A DNA stretch of 17,206 nucleotides. Origin: Candidatus Anoxychlamydiales bacterium (GTDB lineage Bacteria > Chlamydiota > Chlamydiia > Chlamydiales > SM23-39). This document shows, piece after piece, positions 1-7,707 of this stretch. The stretch is taken from NCBI GenBank assembly GCA_011064865.1, contig JAAKFX010000027.1:1-17206 (forward strand), in the 5' to 3' direction. The position numbers were made by a program, and so were the translations under genes. Every line of letters starts with the position of its first letter. Position 1 is the first letter of the stretch. The notes under the pieces were generated by a model. That model did no database searches, had not been told where the DNA came from, and saw only the letters and a list, made by a program, of their open reading frames with translations.

Positions 1-950
1 ATCTTGATACAATCTTAGAGCTTCCTGTTGATTTTTTTATAATATTATCAGGAGATCAGCTATATAATATTGATTTTCAAAAGATGTTTAATTTTGCGAA
101 AGAAAAAGATGCTGATTTAACAATAGCAACTCTGCCTGTTTGTGAAAAAGATGCTAAAAGATTGGGTCTTTTAAAAATCAATAAAGACTCATATATAATA
201 GATTTTTTTGAAAAGCCTCAAAAGCAAGAAGATTTAGACTGTTTTAGACTTGATCCTAAAATGAATGAAAACTGTAAAATCAGTGAAAAAAATCCCTTTT
301 TAGGCTCTATGGGGATATATATCTTTAAAAGAGCGGCACTTAAAGCTCTTTTAAAAGAAGATCCAAGAGAAGATTTTGGTAAACACTTAATTCCAACACA
401 GTTAAAAAAAGGCAAAGCTGCAGCTTTTATCTATGATGGATATTGGGAAGATATAGGAACAATAAAATCTTTTTATGATGCTAATATAGCACTCACTACT
501 TCTAATTTAGGTCTTAAAATTTATGATGAAAAAAATCCAATCTATACATGTGCACATCATTTGCCAGGCGCTAATATTAAAATGACAAAAATTACTGATT
601 CAATAATTTGTGAAGGCTCAATAATTGAAGCTAAAGAGATCACAAAATCGATGATTGGGCTTAGAACTCAAATAAAATCAGGCTCTATTATTAAAGAGAG
701 TGTTTTTTTAGGAAATTCTACATATTCATCACCCGAGCAAACCCAAGATATTTTGCCTGATGTTTTTGAAGTTGGTCAAAATTGCATAATTGAAAAAGCT
801 ATAATAGATGAGCATGTAAAGATTGGGGAAAATGTAAAATTAATAAATAAAAAAAATCTAACCTCATATGATAGCGAAAATATATATGTTCGAGATAGTA
901 TAATAGTTGTAACGGCAGGGACTACTTTGCCGGATAATTTTGAATTTTAA
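1..950 (+). CDS. glgC: Glucose-1-phosphate adenylyltransferase, 5' end cut off by the window
   Basis: ADP-glucose pyrophosphorylase makes ADP-glucose from glucose-1-phosphate and ATP, the committed step of bacterial glycogen synthesis in the cytoplasm. The frame is open from base 3 to the window edge, so the gene begins before the window; the ATG at 84 is internal. About 315 codons are visible, against roughly 400-440 for the family. Seen in order: LSGDQLYNIDF (nucleotidyltransferase core, just upstream of the 84 ATG), GSMGIYIF, DFGKHLIP, and YDGYWEDIGTI (sugar-phosphate region), then a C-terminal half with the irregular hexapeptide pattern of a left-handed beta-helix (for example ICEGSIIEA, ENVKLINKK). 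The TAA is followed 11 bases later by a metallophosphoesterase, the pairing I recall from Chlamydia (CT489/CT488), so the two are probably co-transcribed. The N-terminal allosteric and ATP-binding segment cannot be judged. Confidence 0.93.
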   Translation, partial: LDTILELPVDFFIILSGDQLYNIDFQKMFNFAKEKDADLTIATLPVCEKDAKRLGLLKINKDSYIIDFFEKPQKQEDLDCFRLDPKMNENCKISEKNPFLGSMGIYIFKRAALKALLKEDPREDFGKHLIPTQLKKGKAAAFIYDGYWEDIGTIKSFYDANIALTTSNLGLKIYDEKNPIYTCAHHLPGANIKMTKITDSIICEGSIIEAKEITKSMIGLRTQIKSGSIIKESVFLGNSTYSSPEQTQDILPDVFEVGQNCIIEKAIIDEHVKIGENVKLINKKNLTSYDSENIYVRDSIIVVTAGTTLPDNFEF

Positions 951-961
951 ATTTTAATAAA

Positions 962-1711
962 ATGAACATTTTTGCTATTTCAGATCTTCATCTTAGTTTT
1001 TCTGTGCCAGACAAATCCATGGAATTTTTTGGGCCTAGTTGGAAAGATTATCAAAAAAAAATCGAGATCAACTGGAAAAACACTATATCTAAAGATGATT
1101 TAGTATTAATACCAGGAGATATTAGCTGGGCAATGAAACTAAAAGATGCTCTTATAGATTTAGAGTGGTTGAATAACCTCTCAGGCAAAAAAATAATTAT
1201 TAAAGGTAATCACGATTATTGGTGGCCCTCAAAAACCAAACTGCAAAAAGCTCTACCTCCTTCCATTTCATTTATTCAAAACGATGCAATAAATTTTGAT
1301 GATATTTCTATTGCAAGCGCAAGACTTCATGACACTAAAGAGTTTAATTTTAATGAATACATAAATTTTGTAAAAAATCCTAGAGCAAAAAAAGCTCTTG
1401 AAGAAGATATTCAAAAAGATCTATCTGAAAAGCTCTTTGCTAGAGAGATTGAGAGATTAAAGCTTAGCTTAGAGAAGTTAAATAAAAATGCAAAAACAAA
1501 AATAGTGATGACTCACTATCCTCCTATTTCTGCTACTCTAAAAGATTCTAAAGTCTCAAAATTATTAGAAGAGAATAAGATAGACAAATGCGTTTTTGGT
1601 CATCTGCACAATCTAAAAGAGAATGTTAAAATGTTTGGAGAAAAAAATAATGTCAAATACATTTTAGCATCAGCAGATTACATAAATTTCACTCCGATCA
1701 AAATACTTTAA
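962..1711 (+). CDS. Calcineurin-like metallophosphoesterase (CT488-type)
   Basis: A 249-aa cytoplasmic protein with the full two-metal phosphoesterase signature: D8-x-H10 near the N-terminus, GD at 52-53, GNHD at 82-85, TH at 184-185 and GHLH at 213-216. These residues hold two divalent metals in this superfamily. There is no signal peptide or membrane segment. The substrate is unknown; relatives act on nucleotides, proteins or phospholipid precursors, and the motifs do not discriminate. The WAM after GD and the YWW after GNHD are typical of a bacterial and chlamydial subgroup of predicted phosphohydrolases. It starts 11 bases after glgC with no clear Shine-Dalgarno site, which suggests translation coupled to glgC. 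Fold assignment is secure; function is not. Confidence 0.88.
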   Translation: MNIFAISDLHLSFSVPDKSMEFFGPSWKDYQKKIEINWKNTISKDDLVLIPGDISWAMKLKDALIDLEWLNNLSGKKIIIKGNHDYWWPSKTKLQKALPPSISFIQNDAINFDDISIASARLHDTKEFNFNEYINFVKNPRAKKALEEDIQKDLSEKLFAREIERLKLSLEKLNKNAKTKIVMTHYPPISATLKDSKVSKLLEENKIDKCVFGHLHNLKENVKMFGEKNNVKYILASADYINFTPIKIL

Positions 1712-1809
1712 ATTCAAAAAAAAACTTTACAATAAACTTAAGTAAGCATCAAATAGCGCAAATTTATTTTTATCAAAAAGAAATAGAAAAAAGAAAAAAA
1801 CACTAATTT

Positions 1810-2769
1810 TTAAGAAAGTATCTTCAATAATTCATCGATATCTAGTTTCTTTAAAGCTTTTTCATCATGAATTTTTAATCTTTGTTTTAAGAGATTTGAG
1901 ATTTTGATTTCCATCTTGTCATTGTCTAATCTTAAATAAAAATCTTGCAAAAGCTCTAAAAGATGTTTTAATTCTCTCTCTTTTTTTAAATGCTGAGCTG
2001 TTCTTTTTGCTATTTTAAGAAATAGATTTCTATCTCCTCTGTCGACCATAAAATACAAAATTCTGAGTTGCAGCTCTAAATTTGGGTTTTCATCTATTAT
2101 TTTTTCAATAATACCATTTGAAGCTGTGATATCTTTTGAAGCTAAAAGTTTAGCTTTTAAAAAATCAAACCAAAGATTTTTTTCTATATATGGATAAAAT
2201 CCATCGACTAAATCAAAAGCATATACTTCATTTTGAGCATCTATTTGATCGTGAATATAATCGAATAAAAAATTATCTAAATCGTGAGCTAAATATTGAA
2301 GTAGATGCTTAAAAGCTTTTTTTTGGGGAGTCCCTAAATCAAAACTGCTATCTAAAATATTTTTTAAATTATCAAGAGCATTTTGAAGTAGCTCATCATT
2401 TTTTAGCTGATGGGTATCATATAAAAATATTTGATGATCTAATTCATCACAAAAAATGCTTAAAGATCTTTTATCAGATAAAAATCTGCGATATAACTCA
2501 AATAAAACAAGATATATTTGATCTTTATCCTCATTCTCTAATTCTGCAGCAATTAGCTCTGCTAACTCTTCAGGAGAATCAATCTGGGATCCATATTGTA
2601 AAAAAGTTTCTTTATCAAGATTGAGGTTAAATTTTTTAAGTTTTTCAAAAAGTTTTTTATCATCCAAATCTCTTAGATTTTCACTTTGCCATTTTTTTAC
2701 CTTTTGAGAAGGATTATAATGTGAAGTAAATCTTACTAAATTATATAATGCTTTAGTTTGAAGTTGCAT
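1810..2769 (-). CDS. Unrecognised 319-aa helical protein
   Basis: I do not recognise this protein. It is 319 aa, rich in Leu, Lys, Asp and Glu, with no signal peptide, membrane segment, cysteine-rich motif or nucleotide-binding loop. The pattern of regularly spaced leucines and short loops along its whole length suggests an all-helical, possibly helical-repeat, scaffold. The first residues (MQLQTKALYNLVRF) read like a genuine conserved N-terminus, and the ATG is preceded by a purine-rich stretch (AAAGTGAAAAAGC) rather than a clear Shine-Dalgarno site. It is divergent from the GspI-like gene with only 45 bases between the start codons, and it converges on the metallophosphoesterase across a 98-base spacer. 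It could be a chlamydia-wide conserved hypothetical linked to the secretion locus, but that rests on position only. Confidence 0.75.
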   Translation of the reverse strand: MQLQTKALYNLVRFTSHYNPSQKVKKWQSENLRDLDDKKLFEKLKKFNLNLDKETFLQYGSQIDSPEELAELIAAELENEDKDQIYLVLFELYRRFLSDKRSLSIFCDELDHQIFLYDTHQLKNDELLQNALDNLKNILDSSFDLGTPQKKAFKHLLQYLAHDLDNFLFDYIHDQIDAQNEVYAFDLVDGFYPYIEKNLWFDFLKAKLLASKDITASNGIIEKIIDENPNLELQLRILYFMVDRGDRNLFLKIAKRTAQHLKKERELKHLLELLQDFYLRLDNDKMEIKISNLLKQRLKIHDEKALKKLDIDELLKILS

Positions 2770-2814
2770 GCTTTTTCACTTTAAAAACTTCTTAAAGAAT
2801 ATATTTTTTGTATT
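2770..2814. promoter_or_regulatory. 45-base divergent promoter space, 319-aa gene / pseudopilin cluster
   Basis: Both flanking genes start here and point away from each other, so promoters for both must lie in these 45 bases or inside the opposite coding region. On the + strand a -10-like TATATT sits at 2800-2805, only about 10 bases before the ATG at 2815, which would give a very short or leaderless mRNA. No convincing -35 matches it. Low-confidence site, clear architecture. Confidence 0.3.
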
Positions 2815-3282
2815 ATGAAGTCAAATAACAGCTTAATCTTTTCTAATAAGAATAAACGTTCTTTTCTTTTAATTGAGATATTAATTGCGATCTCTTTAAT
2901 TTCACTTTTAATAGTTCCTTTAATACAAAATCCAATTTATTTTTTTAAATCACAAATAAAATCTTTAGAAAAATTAGAGTGTGAAAGGATTGCTGATCTA
3001 ACATTTTTAGATCTAAAAATTTCTTTATATAAAAATCAAATAGACCTAAGCAATCTAGCTACGAGCAAAAAAGATACTTCTTATACTAATCTAGAACCCT
3101 CAAAATTGATCTCTTTTAATGATAAACAAATAGACAGATCCTATAAAATTTATAACAAAAGCTTTGATAAAAAAACATCGGATAATAAAACCTATAAACT
3201 TTTAACAATCCGAGTATTTTTAAAACCCTCAGATCAAAAAGAAAAATATGAATACGAATATAAGATGATGTACAAAAAATAA
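2815..3282 (+). CDS. GspI-like minor pseudopilin (type II secretion)
   Basis: A 155-aa protein with a class III (prepilin-type) N-terminus: a basic 16-residue leader, then a hydrophobic helix FLLIEILIAISLISLLI at about 17-33 with the hallmark Glu at position +5 (E21) of the predicted mature protein. The residue before the cleavage point is Ser16, where Gly is standard. The remainder is a small Lys-rich soluble domain, consistent in length with GspI-type minor pseudopilins at the tip of the periplasmic pseudopilus. It is the first of three closely spaced genes (11 bases to the next), in the order I, J, K-like. The main T2SS genes (gspD, E, F, G) are not in the window. There is no obvious Shine-Dalgarno site before the ATG. 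Pseudopilin class is well supported; the I subtype is inferred from size and order. Confidence 0.72.
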   Translation: MKSNNSLIFSNKNKRSFLLIEILIAISLISLLIVPLIQNPIYFFKSQIKSLEKLECERIADLTFLDLKISLYKNQIDLSNLATSKKDTSYTNLEPSKLISFNDKQIDRSYKIYNKSFDKKTSDNKTYKLLTIRVFLKPSDQKEKYEYEYKMMYKK

Positions 3283-3293
3283 ATAGCTATATT

Positions 3294-3911
3294 ATGAAAA
3301 TTAAAAAAAAACATCTAACATTATTAGAAGTAATAATATCTTTGTTTTTAATTGGTATTATTTTGACATTTTTATTTGGTTTTTTTGCAAAAATCATGAA
3401 AGTAGAGAAAAACATAGAAGTGAAAAAAGAAAAAATTTTTGAAACAAATCATTTACATGCAAGGTTAAACTATATTTTCTCAAATATTTACTTAGGCAAT
3501 TTTATTGATGAGAGCCCTTTTTACACAAAATATGACTCTAATAAAAATGTGATTTTGTTTATAAATTTTGATAATAAGGTCGACATTGATCCAAATTATT
3601 CTTTAGATGTTAGGGCAACACTATTTATCGATGATGATAAAAATTTATGCCTAAAGCTATTTTCAAAAGGCAATGAAAATGAGACCAGAGAAGAGATAAT
3701 ATTTAAAAATGTTAATAAACTTGAATATAAATTTTTAGCAAATAAAGATCTAAAGATAGAAAAATATAGGTTAGAGAAAATTTCTGAGAATATAAATTGG
3801 TATAAATATTGGTCTAAAAAGGCTGAAAATGTGCCATCTTGCGTATATATAAAAATAAATGATTCTTTAGATTTTGCTTTTTTTCTACCATCTCACCATG
3901 TTAAGATGTAA
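3294..3911 (+). CDS. GspJ-like minor pseudopilin (type II secretion)
   Basis: A 205-aa protein with a very short basic leader (MKIKKKH) followed by LTLLEVIISLFLIGIILTFLFGF, a classic pseudopilin helix with Glu at position +5 (E12). The residue before the expected cut is His7, not Gly or Ala, which is unusual for a prepilin peptidase substrate. After the helix comes a roughly 170-residue mixed domain, the usual size for GspJ. It follows the GspI-like gene by 11 bases and precedes the third gene by 21, so all three probably share a transcript. The ATG has no clear Shine-Dalgarno site. The family call rests on the N-terminal helix and gene order; the C-terminal domain shows no motif I can verify. 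Confidence 0.7.
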   Translation: MKIKKKHLTLLEVIISLFLIGIILTFLFGFFAKIMKVEKNIEVKKEKIFETNHLHARLNYIFSNIYLGNFIDESPFYTKYDSNKNVILFINFDNKVDIDPNYSLDVRATLFIDDDKNLCLKLFSKGNENETREEIIFKNVNKLEYKFLANKDLKIEKYRLEKISENINWYKYWSKKAENVPSCVYIKINDSLDFAFFLPSHHVKM

Positions 3912-3912
3912 C

Positions 3913-3927
3913 AACTTTAAAAAAGTT
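3913..3927 (+). repeat. Short perfect inverted repeat between the second and third pseudopilin-cluster genes
   Basis: AACTTT, a three-A loop, then AAAGTT fill most of the 21-base gap before the ATG at 3933. The stem is six pairs with one G-C. It lies where a ribosome binding site would be, so it could tune translation of the third gene, but a stem this weak may be chance in such AT-rich DNA. Confidence 0.25.
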
Positions 3928-3932
3928 ATTTT

Positions 3933-4808
3933 ATGAATATAGTAGCATTTGTAATGGGAATTTTGATGATTTTTGCAATCACCACAAATACTTTAGTGAA
4001 AAAAAGATCATCTGATCATTTTATAGCTAAAAGCTTTAGTGGTTTTATGACATCGAATAGAAATGCTTTGAATCAATATGAAAAATATAATTTTGATCAA
4101 ATCAAAAAAGTAGCTGAAAAAAAAGAAAATGTTAGAGCTTATAATCAAAACAATACAGCTGAAAAGAAACCTAGAGTAATAAAACCTGAAAACGCAAAGT
4201 TAAATATTGCTAGTTTAATCTGCTATTCTAAAAATTCTGAAAAAACGTTATATAAATTCACTACCTCTTTGATAAAGACTCTGTATTCTAATCAAAGTTT
4301 TTATATTGAGGGTTTTGAGAACTATATGTTGGACAACATTCTAATCGCATTTGAAAATCAGCAAGATAAAAATCAAGAGCTCAATTTTGAAACATTAATT
4401 TTTAAAGAAGATTCTTTGCAAAAAATCTTTTATAAAATGTTAAAAGGTACAAAATTTTATGATTATGATAAAAACATAGGTATAGCTAGTTTTTTAGATT
4501 TTGTAAAAATTGAAAATAACTCTTTAGACGTACTTATTAAAGATGCATCTAAAGAGTTTTTAGTCACACTTTTCAATAAAGAGATCTTTCAAGAGATAAA
4601 CATCTTACAAAAAGAAAAAGGCTGCCCAAATTTAACATATGAAAATGTACTAAACATCTGCTCAAACCATCATTTTAACGTAGACAAAAAGCTGTTACAT
4701 CTTTTTACCTTTTCAAATTTTTCATCTAGACATTCTAATGAGAAAGTTTTAGTTGGATACGATAAAAATACAGATATAAAATTTAAAATCAAAGTACCTT
4801 CAAATTAA
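3933..4808 (+). CDS. Unrecognised membrane-anchored protein in the GspK position
   Basis: A 291-aa protein with one N-terminal hydrophobic segment (about residues 4-20) followed by Lys-Lys-Arg, and a long soluble remainder rich in Lys, Asn and Phe with no recognised motif. The first residues (MNIVAFVMGILMIFAI) resemble the N-terminal helix of GspK-type pseudopilins, which naturally lack the +5 Glu, but there is almost no leader peptide and no cleavage glycine. An in-frame TAA at 3918 rules out a longer ATG-initiated N-terminus. Position after the I-like and J-like genes makes a GspK-like role, capping the pseudopilus tip, the leading idea; a signal-anchored accessory factor is the alternative. 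Its stop overlaps the pepP stop by four bases (TTAA) in the tail-to-tail arrangement. Confidence 0.65.
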   Translation: MNIVAFVMGILMIFAITTNTLVKKRSSDHFIAKSFSGFMTSNRNALNQYEKYNFDQIKKVAEKKENVRAYNQNNTAEKKPRVIKPENAKLNIASLICYSKNSEKTLYKFTTSLIKTLYSNQSFYIEGFENYMLDNILIAFENQQDKNQELNFETLIFKEDSLQKIFYKMLKGTKFYDYDKNIGIASFLDFVKIENNSLDVLIKDASKEFLVTLFNKEIFQEINILQKEKGCPNLTYENVLNICSNHHFNVDKKLLHLFTFSNFSSRHSNEKVLVGYDKNTDIKFKIKVPSN

Positions 4809-5890
4809 GAGCTATAAAAATTATCGTAGCCATCTTTAGTAATAATGATTGTATCTTCATATCTAACGCCACCTATATCTGGAACATATAATCCAGGTTC
4901 AATTGTGATCACCATACCGGGTTTTAAAATCACATCTTTATCAATGCTATCGAATTTTATTCTAGGAAATTCATGAACTTCAAGCCCAACGCCATGCCCT
5001 AAAGAGTGGACAAATTCTTTTTCAAAATTTTCTTCTTTGAAAACTTTTCGACATGCAATATCCAACTCTTTAAGTTTTGAGCCTGGTCTGCACATTTTAA
5101 GAGCGCTTCCTTGAGATCTTTTGGTTACAGCATACATTTTTTCAAGCATAGGATCTGGAGTGCCAAAAAAGATAACTCTTGTCATATCCGAGTGATACCC
5201 CTCTACTGAGCATCCAATATCAATTAAAACGATATCGTTTAATTTCAATTTAGCATCAGCTGTTTTATAGTGAGGCATAGCACTATTTTTCCCAAATGCT
5301 ACAATAGAATCAAAAGACAGACTCTCAGCGCCATTTTTTTTCACGAACATCTCGTATTGCAGCGCAAGCTCAGTCTCTGTTACCCCCTCTTTTAATAAAG
5401 AGCAAATATGTTCAAATCCCCTCCAATTTAAAGAGGCTGCTTTTTTCATTATTAAAATTTCATCATCATCTTTAATAACTCTAAACTCTTTGAGAGGATC
5501 TAAAAGCGCTGTAAGTTTTATATCTAATTGATTTGAAGCATTTATTTTATCGATAAAAGATTTTAGTTTTTCAAAGCTATTATATGATAGTTTATCACTA
5601 TCAAATCCAACGGTTTTTATTGAATTTTGGACAATAAAATCAAAAAGTGATTTTTCAGTGATAAGCTCAACATCTATTGGCGCTTTTGATTTAGCTACCT
5701 GCAAATATCTACCATCGACAAAAAGTTTTATTTTATCTTTTGCAATGAAAAGTTTACCGCATGAGAGATGTAGATTAGTTAAATATGTCAACGCTATTGG
5801 ATCATCGATAATTAAAAGATCGATATTTTTTTTTATGATATACTCTTGCACATGTTTTAATCTTTTCAAACAATTCATATTTTTTCTCAT
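4805..5890 (-). CDS. pepP: Xaa-Pro aminopeptidase/dipeptidase, M24B family
   Basis: A cytoplasmic pita-bread metallopeptidase that removes residues N-terminal to proline. The 361-aa protein has the two-domain layout: a creatinase-like N-terminal domain (about 1-135) and a catalytic domain (about 145-361) with all five metal ligands, D224 (LIDIGCS), D235 (YHSDMT), H299 (LGHGVGLEVHE), E331 (TIEPGLYV) and E345 (VRYEDT). Its length fits short bacterial M24B enzymes better than the roughly 440-aa E. coli PepP. The ATG is embedded in the mutL stop as ATGA, which supports start at 5890 and translational coupling; M5 is a second possibility. The mutL-pepP pairing matches Chlamydia CT575/CT574 as I recall it. 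Whether it prefers dipeptides or longer peptides cannot be told. Confidence 0.9.
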   Translation of the reverse strand: MRKNMNCLKRLKHVQEYIIKKNIDLLIIDDPIALTYLTNLHLSCGKLFIAKDKIKLFVDGRYLQVAKSKAPIDVELITEKSLFDFIVQNSIKTVGFDSDKLSYNSFEKLKSFIDKINASNQLDIKLTALLDPLKEFRVIKDDDEILIMKKAASLNWRGFEHICSLLKEGVTETELALQYEMFVKKNGAESLSFDSIVAFGKNSAMPHYKTADAKLKLNDIVLIDIGCSVEGYHSDMTRVIFFGTPDPMLEKMYAVTKRSQGSALKMCRPGSKLKELDIACRKVFKEENFEKEFVHSLGHGVGLEVHEFPRIKFDSIDKDVILKPGMVITIEPGLYVPDIGGVRYEDTIIITKDGYDNFYSS

Positions 5891-7635
5891 AATTGAAATA
5901 TCTTCTCTAATTTAAACTTATTTAACTTGCTAAATATTGGACAGCCCACAGGGTCCGTTAACTTATTTTTACATTTTATAAATAAATTCAAAAGATTCAT
6001 GCTCTCAGTTTTGGTATATTTTTTTGTTTTAGCAAATCTAGATAATTTTTGAGCTAATTTTTTTTCATAGATATCAGTCACTTTATCAGTAGAATTTAAA
6101 TTTTTTAAATCTTCCAATATCAAATAAAAAAAATCATGAATATTTTCTTGCATAACTATGTCTGGGATAGAATCTAAACAGATTTGATTTTTTGAAATTA
6201 TTCTCACATCGAAACCAAGAGGAATAAATTTCTCTATATTTTTTTCTACAAATACAATATCAATTGAATTCAACTCTATATTTATAGGTACTAAAAGAGT
6301 TATCATCTTAGAAACATTTTTTTTATCTTTTATATTTTCAAATAGATAGGTAGAAAAAATTGCGCTAAGATTAAACATTAAAACTTTCTCATCATCTTCA
6401 ATATCTATAACATTTTTGAAAAATTGACTCTCTATAAATAAAAAATTATCTAATTGAAAAAAATCGAAAGCCTTATTTGTAAAATCGTATAAATTTTCAA
6501 AAATCTGATCTCTTTCAAATTTTTCAAATATATTTTCTTTTTTTATATCCTTGAAAAAAGAAAAATCATCGATTTGTTCTTCGGGTTTTGTAAAAGCTAT
6601 CTCTTGATCGAATGATGGCTTTTCTTTTTTTAAAAATTTATTCTCAAAAGCTTGATTTATAGCTTTTTTAACAGCCTCTTTTATAAAAATAAACTCTCTA
6701 AATCTAATCTCTTTTTTTTGGGGATGCACATTTACATCTATAAAAGATGTGGGAACATTAATATTTAAAGCAAAAACAGGAAAATCAGTATCAGAGATTT
6801 TAGTGAAGTAAGCCTCTTTTACAAATGTTGATATAACTTTGCTATATACAGCTCTATTATTGATAATGAGATATTGATTAGATCTTGTTTTTCTGCATAA
6901 ATTTGGATCTGAAATAAGCCCAAAGATTTCAATATTATTTTGCTTAAAATCTACATCGATAGCATCATCTAAAAATCTATCAGCTAAAAGAGATTTAATT
7001 CTTTTTTTAAAGGCTATTTTTTTATCTTCTTTTATATTTTTTGTAGTAAATTGCACCTTGTCATCTAAAATTAAAGTAAATCCAATCAAAGGCTGCGATA
7101 GAGACAGCAATATTATAGTTTTTATAATCTGAGAGTTTATACTAGCAAAACTCTTTTGAAATTTTCTTCTAACAGGAACGTTAAAAAATAGAGATTTTAC
7201 CTCTATTGTGGTCCCTTGATTTCTTGCAATCTGTTTTTCTAAAATAAGTTTTGAGCTATTTAGCTTTAAATGAGTTGCTATATCATTTTGAGAGGTTTTT
7301 ATCTCCATTTTTGAAATGCTACAAATAGATGCCAAAGCCTCCCCTCTAAAACCCATAGTCTTTGCATTTATTAGATCATCAAAAGTTTGAATTTTTGAAG
7401 TTGCATGTCTTTTTATGCATAAAAGAGCATCTACTTTGCTCATACCAATACCATCATCTTCAACTTTTATCAGCTCTAATCCCGCTTTTTTTATCTCAAT
7501 GACTATATTTTGAGATTTTGCATCAATAGCATTTTCAACAAGCTCTTTAACAACAGATGCAGGATTTTCTATCACCTCACCTGCAGCTATTTTATTTATT
7601 AAATTATCTTCTAATATTTGAATTGTATCAGACAT
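5887..7635 (-). CDS. mutL: DNA mismatch repair protein MutL
   Basis: MutL couples MutS mismatch recognition to downstream strand processing. The N-terminal GHKL ATPase is intact: E31 and N35 in KELVENAIDA, DDGIGM at 60-65, RHATSKI at 77-82 and GFRGEAL at 95-101. The C-terminal dimerisation half is recognisable by order and length (582 aa), but the position of the DQHA endonuclease motif reads VLMFNLSAIF, and the terminal CPHGRP-type motif reads DPVGCPIFSK, so the metal-binding nuclease site appears absent. I place the start at the ATG at 7635 (MSDTIQIL), with AAGGA four bases upstream; a longer frame needs a TTG at 7656 and would consume that site. It heads a two-gene operon with pepP (ATGA overlap). 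Confidence 0.93.
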   Translation of the reverse strand: MSDTIQILEDNLINKIAAGEVIENPASVVKELVENAIDAKSQNIVIEIKKAGLELIKVEDDGIGMSKVDALLCIKRHATSKIQTFDDLINAKTMGFRGEALASICSISKMEIKTSQNDIATHLKLNSSKLILEKQIARNQGTTIEVKSLFFNVPVRRKFQKSFASINSQIIKTIILLSLSQPLIGFTLILDDKVQFTTKNIKEDKKIAFKKRIKSLLADRFLDDAIDVDFKQNNIEIFGLISDPNLCRKTRSNQYLIINNRAVYSKVISTFVKEAYFTKISDTDFPVFALNINVPTSFIDVNVHPQKKEIRFREFIFIKEAVKKAINQAFENKFLKKEKPSFDQEIAFTKPEEQIDDFSFFKDIKKENIFEKFERDQIFENLYDFTNKAFDFFQLDNFLFIESQFFKNVIDIEDDEKVLMFNLSAIFSTYLFENIKDKKNVSKMITLLVPINIELNSIDIVFVEKNIEKFIPLGFDVRIISKNQICLDSIPDIVMQENIHDFFYLILEDLKNLNSTDKVTDIYEKKLAQKLSRFAKTKKYTKTESMNLLNLFIKCKNKLTDPVGCPIFSKLNKFKLEKIFQL

Positions 7636-7639
7636 ATTA

Positions 7640-7644
7640 TCCTT
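7640..7644 (-). promoter_or_regulatory. Shine-Dalgarno site deciding the mutL start
   Basis: AAGGA followed by four bases and ATG (7635). It supports the ATG over the upstream TTG at 7656, because MutL proteins normally begin only a few residues before the IQxL...IAAGEV segment. Confidence 0.6.
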
Positions 7645-7662
7645 TTTAGCTTGCAAAAATAA

Positions 7663-7671
7663 ATTGTAACA
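7663..7671 (-). promoter_or_regulatory. Extended -10 promoter element for mutL-pepP
   Basis: On the minus strand TG-T-TACAAT matches the extended -10 form (TGnTATAAT with one change), placing a transcript start near 7656, about 20 bases before the mutL ATG. No strong -35 is seen, which is expected for extended -10 promoters. The element lies in the 72-base gap between the divergent mutL and pcnB starts. Confidence 0.4.
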
Positions 7672-7707
7672 TAAAAAATCATTTCATAAGATACCACTGA
7701 TTTTTTT

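Noticed and set aside
84..86. ATG as the glgC start
   Set aside because: The frame stays open upstream to the window edge and encodes LSGDQLYNIDF, a core motif of the family, so the gene starts before the window.
1712..1809. Possible terminator or small RNA between converging genes, including the ACTTAAGT palindrome at 1736-1743
   Set aside because: Only an eight-base palindrome and A/T runs; no stable hairpin with a T-tract could be drawn.
7636..7656. Upstream TTG start for mutL (adds seven residues)
   Set aside because: The ATG at 7635 has AAGGA four bases upstream and gives the family N-terminus; the longer form would translate through that site.
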